Of a stretch of 18,288 nt of DNA, positions 13,953-18,288 are shown in pieces. The stretch's first letter is position 1. Every line of letters starts with the position of its first letter. Location: the NCBI GenBank assembly GCA_035252905.1, contig DATFCQ010000032.1:1-18288 (forward strand), written 5' to 3'. The stretch comes from AP-15 sp035252905 (GTDB lineage Bacteria; Pseudomonadota; Alphaproteobacteria; ATCC43930; CGMCC-115725). Under the pieces are notes generated by a model. It made no database searches and was not told the origin of the DNA. It saw nothing but the letters and a program-made list of their open reading frames with translations. The position numbers and the translations under genes are program-made.

Positions 13953-14210
13953 CTTCCGTTGCTCATTGGGCTAACCTCGACGGAGCCCACCGATATGGAA
14001 AGCTTTGGGTCGAACCCGGAATCTCTGCGGGCAACGGTGCGAGGTCAGCTCACGGCGCACAACCGACCGCTAGCGCCACGAACTCGAACCGCCGCTGTGC
14101 GGTATCAGCGGACCTTCGGACCCGGTACCGAGCGTTAGGTTTTGACCAATAGCACTGCACGTGGCTGCCAGTGATCGCTGCGAGCCAGTGATCTCCGGTG
14201 TCACCGGCCG
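13953..14210. other. Convergent intergenic region with repeats
   Basis: These 258 bases lie between the converging lipocalin-like and thiolase-like genes. They contain a 28-base stretch (14121-14148) whose reverse complement matches 8936-8963 at 24 positions, two direct copies of GCCAGTGATC (14167-14176 and 14184-14193), and a palindrome CCGGTG-T-CACCGG (14195-14207) right after the thiolase stop. The last could be a weak terminator hairpin for the thiolase operon but has no U-run. I see no gene here. Confidence 0.5.
14195..14207 (-). terminator. Possible hairpin at the end of the thiolase operon
   Basis: A six-base-pair palindromic stem, CCGGTG and CACCGG around one base, starts a few bases after the thiolase-like stop codon on the - strand. 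The tight symmetric stem fits an RNA hairpin, but there is no T-run, so termination or mRNA 3'-end protection is only suggested. Confidence 0.3.
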
Positions 14211-15527
14211 TCAGCTCGGGTTTTTGCCGAACATGATCCAGCCGCCACTGCTCGGCGTGGTGAATGCCGCCAGCGCGGTCTCTGCCCGAACCCTGACCTG
14301 CCGGGCGCCGGCCGTGCCGCGGAGCTGCTCGATGCTGTCGGTGTACATGGCCGTACGGGTGCGCCCGTTCCCCAGATTGCCGCCGCTCGAACAGAACGGG
14401 TGCGGTCCCTCGACCCTGATGTCGCCGGCGTAGAACGCGAAGGCGTCGCCGCGTTTGACGCCGTGCCACTGGAAGGCCTCCAGGAAGAACTGCGTCATGA
14501 TGGCGTAGCCGTCGTAAGGATTGAAGATGTCAACGTCCTCGGGCCCAAGCCCGGCGCCCTCGTACATTCTCCGGGCGGCGCGGTCGGTCCAGTCCTCGAT
14601 CTCGTCCAGATCGGCCTGCGTGCTGCGCTGCCTGAAGTTGTGCTGCGAGTGATTGAGCACAAAGACCGGCCTTTGCCGCATGTCACGGGCGCGCTCGGCC
14701 GTCGTGAAGAGATAGGCGGCCGAGGCGTTGACCGGCCGGTCGCAGTCCCACAGCCTCAACGGGTTCAGGACGTAGCGCGAATTGACGTAATCCGCGACGG
14801 TGAGCTGCGGGACCTTGTGGATGGCATTGTACCCCCACGGCGTCAAGAGGCCGTTGCGGTGCTGGTTGACGACAAAGGGGGCGAGGTTGTCGTGCCTGCC
14901 GCCGTATTTCAGGCAGTACTGACCGTGCGGGAAGATGTTGATGAAATCGTTGCCGCCGTGATTGCCCCAGGGCGCCGTCCATTGGCGGGCGCCGCGGGCG
15001 TAGTCGTCGGCGTTCTCGCCGCCGCGCCGATAGCGGCCTTCGAGATTGCCGGTCGGGTAGATGACGAGACAGGTGTGGCAAATTCCGTCCCCCACGGCCT
15101 GTGCCGCCATGCCCACCATCTCGCTGATGGTCGGCACTCCGGTCGGAGCAAATTTGACGTTGGGCAGGCCCATCTGTTCGATCAGCCACTGCGCGTTGAC
15201 CAGCGTGAGCCCCCACTCCGAATCGTAGGGCGGGGCGAAGTAGGGCCGCGGCGCCCACTGCGACGCGGAGCCGCCGCTGCCGCCCGCGATATGGCTGTCG
15301 CAGCAGATGACGCCGTCGATCTGGTCCGGCGTCACGCCGGCCTCGTCCATCGCCTTCCGGCAGGCCAGGATCGAGTAGGCGCCGAGCGTCTTGTCCATCG
15401 AGACGCCGTCCCAGCGACGGTCGACCGGCGAATGTCCGATGCCGGCCACGGCGACCTTGCCGCGGTGCTCCCATACGCCGAGCCCGTCCTTGTCTCGCCG
15501 CCACTGATACCGGTCCGGCGCGGTCAT
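14211..15527 (-). CDS. Thiolase-fold protein, Ltp2/SCP2-thiolase-like
   Basis: A 438-residue thiolase-superfamily protein close to the group that includes SCP2-type thiolases and the steroid side-chain aldolase Ltp2. It opens with VAVAGIGHSPVDRR, then ACRKAMDEAGVTPDQIDGVI. The late motif DIFNPYDGYAIMTQFFLEAF carries the Pro-Tyr-Asp seen in Ltp2-like aldolases. The usual nucleophilic Cys (C-x-SG) appears as APTGVPTISEM, and the GGxxxxGHP loop is CSSGGNLGNGRTR, so the classic Cys/His thiolase residues are not evident. A non-thiolytic role such as retro-aldol cleavage of an acyl-CoA is therefore plausible. GGAGGA lies directly upstream of the ATG. It is the last gene of an operon with the DUF35 and ThDP genes. 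Family members of this kind form complexes with DUF35 proteins such as the one encoded just upstream. Confidence 0.85.
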   Translation of the reverse strand: MTAPDRYQWRRDKDGLGVWEHRGKVAVAGIGHSPVDRRWDGVSMDKTLGAYSILACRKAMDEAGVTPDQIDGVICCDSHIAGGSGGSASQWAPRPYFAPPYDSEWGLTLVNAQWLIEQMGLPNVKFAPTGVPTISEMVGMAAQAVGDGICHTCLVIYPTGNLEGRYRRGGENADDYARGARQWTAPWGNHGGNDFINIFPHGQYCLKYGGRHDNLAPFVVNQHRNGLLTPWGYNAIHKVPQLTVADYVNSRYVLNPLRLWDCDRPVNASAAYLFTTAERARDMRQRPVFVLNHSQHNFRQRSTQADLDEIEDWTDRAARRMYEGAGLGPEDVDIFNPYDGYAIMTQFFLEAFQWHGVKRGDAFAFYAGDIRVEGPHPFCSSGGNLGNGRTRTAMYTDSIEQLRGTAGARQVRVRAETALAAFTTPSSGGWIMFGKNPS

Positions 15528-15542
15528 GGCTCCTCCTTTCCT

Positions 15543-15712
15543 ATTTATTCACAATGAGGCGGTAAGACAGTGAGATACTTACAACATCAATCGCCGTATG
15601 CCGATGCACCTCGATTGCAAGCCCAATTATCTTCTCTGTTAATCGATCACTCTCGAATGGCATCGCGTCAGCCCCGGAATCTCACTGCCTCGCTGTCTCA
15701 TTGTGAATTTAT
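15543..15712. mobile_element. MITE-like element with inverted ends and 6-bp target repeat
   Basis: The element proper is 15549-15706 (158 bases). Its left end TCACAATGAG...CAGTGAGAT (15549-15576) and the reverse complement of its right end (15679-15706) agree at 23 of 28 positions, including perfect outer 10-base and inner 9-base blocks. ATTTAT flanks it on both sides (15543-15548 and 15707-15712), as expected for a target-site duplication. It has no coding potential, so it would need a transposase supplied in trans. It lies between the stop of the DUF35 gene and the ribosome site of the thiolase-like gene, and may alter how the last gene of the operon is expressed. Similar elements could not be searched for. 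Confidence 0.72.
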
Positions 15713-15716
15713 CAGG

Positions 15717-16127
15717 CTAGGCGACGACCCGCCACTCGTGGATGAGCTGGCCTGGGGCCACCTCCTCGAACGTCACCTCGACGGCGGCGCCCACCGGCGC
15801 CTGGTAGGGAGGGGTGCCCGGGAGATTGGAATAGAAATTGACCCGCGGGTCCGCGTCCAATGTCACCATTGCCAGGTTATAGGGCTGATCGGGCATGCGC
15901 CGGTTGAGGCGGCCGTCCTCGATCACGATGGTGGTCGCGATATGGCCTCTGCCCTCGACCTCTTGCCACGTCAGACCGGCGGCCGAGTTGCAGACCTGGC
16001 AGGCCTGCTGCGGCGGGTATTGCAGCCGGTCGCAGGACGCGCAGTGCTGCAGGACGAGCCGCCTTTGATTGACGGCGTCCCAGAAGGGCTTGCTCAAAGC
16101 GTCGGGGACCGGGATCAGCTTCGGCAT
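15717..16127 (-). CDS. Zn-ribbon/OB-fold DUF35 protein
   Basis: A 136-residue member of the DUF35 family, made of an N-terminal helix, a rubredoxin-like zinc ribbon and an OB-fold. The zinc ligands are visible as Cys29-x2-Cys32 and Cys43-x2-Cys46 (HCASC and ACQVC). The linker PFWDAVNQRRLVLQHC is typical, and the OB-fold follows (GRGHIATTIVIEDGR, YNLAMVTLDADPRVNFYSNL, VGAAVEVTFEEV). DUF35 proteins act as partners of thiolase-fold enzymes such as Ltp2 or HMG-CoA synthase-like proteins, and can bind acyl-CoA. Its start lies four bases after the stop of the ThDP gene, so the two are translationally coupled. The thiolase-fold gene downstream is its likely partner. Confidence 0.9.
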   Translation of the reverse strand: MPKLIPVPDALSKPFWDAVNQRRLVLQHCASCDRLQYPPQQACQVCNSAAGLTWQEVEGRGHIATTIVIEDGRLNRRMPDQPYNLAMVTLDADPRVNFYSNLPGTPPYQAPVGAAVEVTFEEVAPGQLIHEWRVVA

Positions 16128-16131
16128 CGTT

Positions 16132-17796
16132 TCACTCCGCGCCCCGCCCGACCCACCCGCCGTAGACGGGGTACTGGCAGCAGATGAACTCGATATAGGC
16201 CGGGCGACCCGAATTATTGACGTCGAGCGCCCGCCGCAGGGCCGGGATGATTTCGGCCGGCTCGCTGACCCGCTCGGTGTGGAAGCCGAGGGCGCCGATC
16301 ACCTTCGACATGTCGACCTCGTCGGGCCCCAGCACCCGGTGCGTGAAGGGATCGTGTCCCGGCCCCCAAAAGCCGGGTCCATAGCCCGCAAAGCCGCCAT
16401 TGCTGATGTGCACGACCGTGATCCCGAGTTTCTCGCGCAGCGGAACCTCGAGGTTGCCGAGCATGTAGCCAAGGCCCGCCTCGCCGGTCACCGCCACGGA
16501 GGCCCTCTGCGGAAACGCCTTCTTGGCGGCAATGGCGGCAGCCAGGCTGAAGCCGAGCGTGGAGACGTTGCCCCAGCCGAGGAAGCCGCGCGGGATCAGC
16601 GTGTCGAAGACGGTGCTCAACTGGTCGCGCGTATTGCCGCTTTCGTGCGTCACGAACGAATTGCGCAGATCCAGCACCTGCATCAGATCGCCGTACACCC
16701 GATAGGGGTTGATCGGCGTCTCGTCGGAGTTCATGACCTGCCGGTATCGGGCGAGCGCCTCGTCGCGCGCCGCCCGCACTTCCGCCGCCACATCACCCGC
16801 ATTCCGTCCGGCGCCGGAGGTGCGGTCGGACACTTCCCGGCGGAGCGCCTGCAAGGTCAGGCGCGCATCGCCGATCACCGCATGCGCCGTCGGATAGATC
16901 TTGTTGATGTGCAATTCGTCGACGTTGCAGTGGATGATGGTCTTCTTCGCCGCGTCAGGAATGGCGTGGCTGAAGCGGAGCGGCGACAGGCTCGAGCCGA
17001 CGGCGAGGATCAGGTCGCTTTTGTCCAGGTAGTGCGCCACCTGATCGCCGCGCACGCCGACAAACAGCGGGTGGTTCTCCGGGAACGCCCCTTTCGCCTT
17101 GAGGGTCGTGATCACCGGCGCATTCACCAGCTCCGCCAGCGCTTTCAGGTCTTCCGAGGCGCCCGAGTAGATGACCCCCTCGCCGGCATAGATCAGCGGG
17201 TTGCGGGCTTCCAGGAGCTGGTCGACGGCAATGCGCACATCCGCCGGGTCCGGCGCCGATTTCCAGCCCTTCACCGGACGGTAGGGGTCGACGGTCTCGT
17301 CGTATGTGGCCGTGGCATTGGGAATGGCCAGGATCACGGGGCCCGGTCTGCCGCTGCGCAGCATCGTGAAGGCGCGGCGCATCAGCTCGGGCGTGCGCTC
17401 GGGCTTGTCGAGATAGCCGAACCACTTCGACACGGTCTTCATGGCCGATGCGACGTCGTACTGGCTGTTGCCCGAGCTGCCGGCCGGCACGCCGTCGGTG
17501 ATGCACAGAACGGGCGAGCCGTCCTCATAGGCCTGCGCCATCCCGGCGTAGGCGTACTGCATGCCGGCGGCATTGACGCCCCCTTGGAAGGTGCACACCC
17601 CGATCTGCGAGCCCCCGGTAATGCGCGAGAACGCGTCGGCGACCGCGACGGCGTAGCGGTCGTCGCGCATCATCAGCATCGGCACCCCTTCCCGGCCGAG
17701 CGCGTTGTTGACCCGGCAGACGGGGAAGGTCGAAACCCAACCCACACCCTCCTCTTTGAGAATGCGGCAAATGCCGGTCGCGACATCGATCGTCAT
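16132..17796 (-). CDS. Thiamine-diphosphate-dependent enzyme (acetolactate synthase/decarboxylase-like)
   Basis: A 554-residue protein with the three-domain layout of ThDP enzymes such as acetolactate synthase, benzoylformate decarboxylase and oxalyl-CoA decarboxylase. The N-terminal PYR domain has RDDRYAVAVADAFSRITGG and FQGGVNAAG. The middle domain follows (ARNPLIYAGEGVIYSGASEDL, AVGSSLSPLRFSH). The C-terminal PP domain contains LGWGNVSTLGFSLAAAIAAK and the cofactor motif. Two cofactor positions differ from the common pattern. The conserved PYR glutamate is Asp46 (RDDR). The GDG motif is GEA (Glu439), ending with SNGG 27 residues later (Asn466) instead of NN. Such changes may be normal for this subfamily. 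The ATG has AAGGAGA upstream with about eight bases of spacing. It is the first gene of the operon with DUF35 and thiolase-like partners; the reaction is unknown. Confidence 0.88.
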   Translation of the reverse strand: MTIDVATGICRILKEEGVGWVSTFPVCRVNNALGREGVPMLMMRDDRYAVAVADAFSRITGGSQIGVCTFQGGVNAAGMQYAYAGMAQAYEDGSPVLCITDGVPAGSSGNSQYDVASAMKTVSKWFGYLDKPERTPELMRRAFTMLRSGRPGPVILAIPNATATYDETVDPYRPVKGWKSAPDPADVRIAVDQLLEARNPLIYAGEGVIYSGASEDLKALAELVNAPVITTLKAKGAFPENHPLFVGVRGDQVAHYLDKSDLILAVGSSLSPLRFSHAIPDAAKKTIIHCNVDELHINKIYPTAHAVIGDARLTLQALRREVSDRTSGAGRNAGDVAAEVRAARDEALARYRQVMNSDETPINPYRVYGDLMQVLDLRNSFVTHESGNTRDQLSTVFDTLIPRGFLGWGNVSTLGFSLAAAIAAKKAFPQRASVAVTGEAGLGYMLGNLEVPLREKLGITVVHISNGGFAGYGPGFWGPGHDPFTHRVLGPDEVDMSKVIGALGFHTERVSEPAEIIPALRRALDVNNSGRPAYIEFICCQYPVYGGWVGRGAE

Positions 17797-17910
17797 GAAT
17801 GTGGTCTCCTTTGCAGGGAGCCGATTCCCAACTGCCGCAGCAGTGTGATCGGCCCCGCAATCGCGGGCAATCCGGAAAATGACGGGCACCTGCCACCCTG
17901 GCAGGAGGCG

Positions 17911-18024
17911 GTCGGGCATGAGATCATTCCGGACACACACAAGCACGGCTGCGCGAACGAGGCAACGACCGGCCTCGCGCTCGGGCTCTTCGCGATGCTG
18001 TTTCAGGACGTCGTGTTCGGCTGA
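17911..18024 (+). pseudogene. C-terminal remnant of a ZIP-family metal transporter
   Basis: The + strand frame reads VGHEIIPDTHKHGCANEATT then GLALGLFAMLFQDVVFG and stops at 18022-18024. This matches the ending of ZIP-type divalent-metal transporters, in which a helix with HE-x-x-P-E-x-H-R is followed by a short loop and a last helix finishing in F-x-x-D-x-x-x-G. The rest of such a protein, about 200 residues, is absent upstream, where the sequence becomes the ThDP gene's 5' region on the other strand. The identification rests on a short motif pattern and is tentative. An antisense coincidence is the alternative. Confidence 0.42.
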
Positions 18025-18107
18025 CCGGAACGCGGGGAGCGTCTTGCCGCCCAACCGCAAACTTGCCTAAAGCCGCCGTCGTGCGCTCCCTCCCTTTTGA
18101 TGGGGCA

Positions 18108-18135
18108 GGGACGGCCCTTCGACAAGCTCAGGAGC
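18108..18135. repeat. Dispersed repeat core (CTTCGACAAGCTCAGG)
   Basis: GGCCCTTCGACAAGCTCAGG at 18114-18133 belongs to a short repeat that is very common between and inside genes in many Proteobacteria; its translations are known for reading SLSKG or PELVEG. Here it joins directly to the broken end of a transposase frame. Only one copy is in the window, so its repetitive nature comes from general knowledge. Confidence 0.6.
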
Positions 18136-18288
18136 ACTGTCGGCGACGATGACGATGCGGCGCTCGGGCAGCCAGCGGTGAATTTGCAGGACCGCCTGGC
18201 GGGCCCAGTCGAGCCGCGTCTTGGGCGGGCGCGGCGCGGCGGCGTAAAAGCGCTCTGAGGGCGCAAGCAGGGTGAGAAAGGGCAAGGC
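18136..18288 (-). pseudogene. Fragment of an IS701/IS4-like DDE transposase
   Basis: The minus strand, open to the window edge, reads ALPFLTLLAPSERFYAAAPR, then KTRLDWARQAVLQIHRWLPE and RRIVIVADS. This matches the conserved core of DDE transposases of the IS701/DDE_5 group, where the sequence up to VxDSSFAA holds the first catalytic aspartate. After ADS the frame runs into the dispersed repeat (APELVEGPSLP) and loses all likeness, so the catalytic core is truncated here. The 5' part may continue outside the window. It is a mobile-element remnant and marks the right border of the accessory segment. Confidence 0.72.

Larger units (their letters stand above)
17797..18135. other. Region upstream of the ThDP operon, with remnants
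   Basis: These 339 bases should hold the promoter of the minus-strand ThDP operon, but none is clear by eye. The AAGGAGA site of the ThDP gene lies at the left edge. The rest contains the ZIP-like remnant on the + strand and the dispersed repeat that borders the transposase remnant. Confidence 0.45.

Noticed and set aside
14004..14022. tRNA T-arm-like GGGTCGAACCC
   Set aside because: The loop is too short for a T-loop, and no acceptor, D or anticodon arms can be drawn around it.

Overview
This is a GC-rich window from an alphaproteobacterium-like genome. The base composition, the rhizobial-type capsule genes (RkpJ/KpsS-like and RkpH-like domains), the YcbB-type L,D-transpeptidase lipoprotein and the small proline-rich lipoprotein fit Hyphomicrobiales or Rhodospirillales. 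The exact genus cannot be read from the sequence.

Layout on the + strand, left: the C-terminal part of an MFS transporter (3-815), then a family III (CaiB/BaiF) CoA-transferase (871-2058). After a 256-base gap comes a tight three-gene operon (2315-6560). It holds a PhyH-family Fe(II)/2-oxoglutarate oxygenase, a two-domain protein fusing a KpsS/RkpJ-like capsule domain to a short-chain dehydrogenase-like domain, and a second PhyH oxygenase that is a clear paralogue of the first. I read this as a capsule or glycolipid biosynthesis and modification cassette. Next is an NDP-forming acetate/acyl-CoA ligase (6806-8935).

Middle (8936-13380): a mosaic, decaying accessory stretch. It has a UPF0175 antitoxin-like gene followed by a DUF3368/PIN-type toxin gene killed by an in-frame amber codon, and a 131-bp, about 93% identical copy of the 3' end of the acyl-CoA ligase gene. 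Further on are an L,D-transpeptidase and a proline-rich lipoprotein on the - strand, a second small fragment of the ligase gene, and a REP-associated tyrosine (Y1/HUH) transposase gene between perfect 20-bp inverted repeats.

Right: a secreted lipocalin-like protein (+), then a - strand catabolic-type operon. In transcription order this is a thiamine-diphosphate enzyme, a Zn-ribbon/OB-fold DUF35 protein, and a thiolase-fold (Ltp2-like) protein. A 158-bp MITE-like element with inverted ends and a 6-bp target duplication lies between the last two genes. The right edge holds apparent remnants of a ZIP metal transporter and of an IS701/IS4-like transposase cut by a dispersed repeat.

The points most worth following are the PhyH / KpsS-SDR / PhyH cassette, where the SDR domain has lost its catalytic lysine, and the ThDP enzyme-DUF35-thiolase operon, whose thiolase-fold subunit lacks the usual catalytic cysteine and whose ThDP enzyme has altered cofactor motifs.
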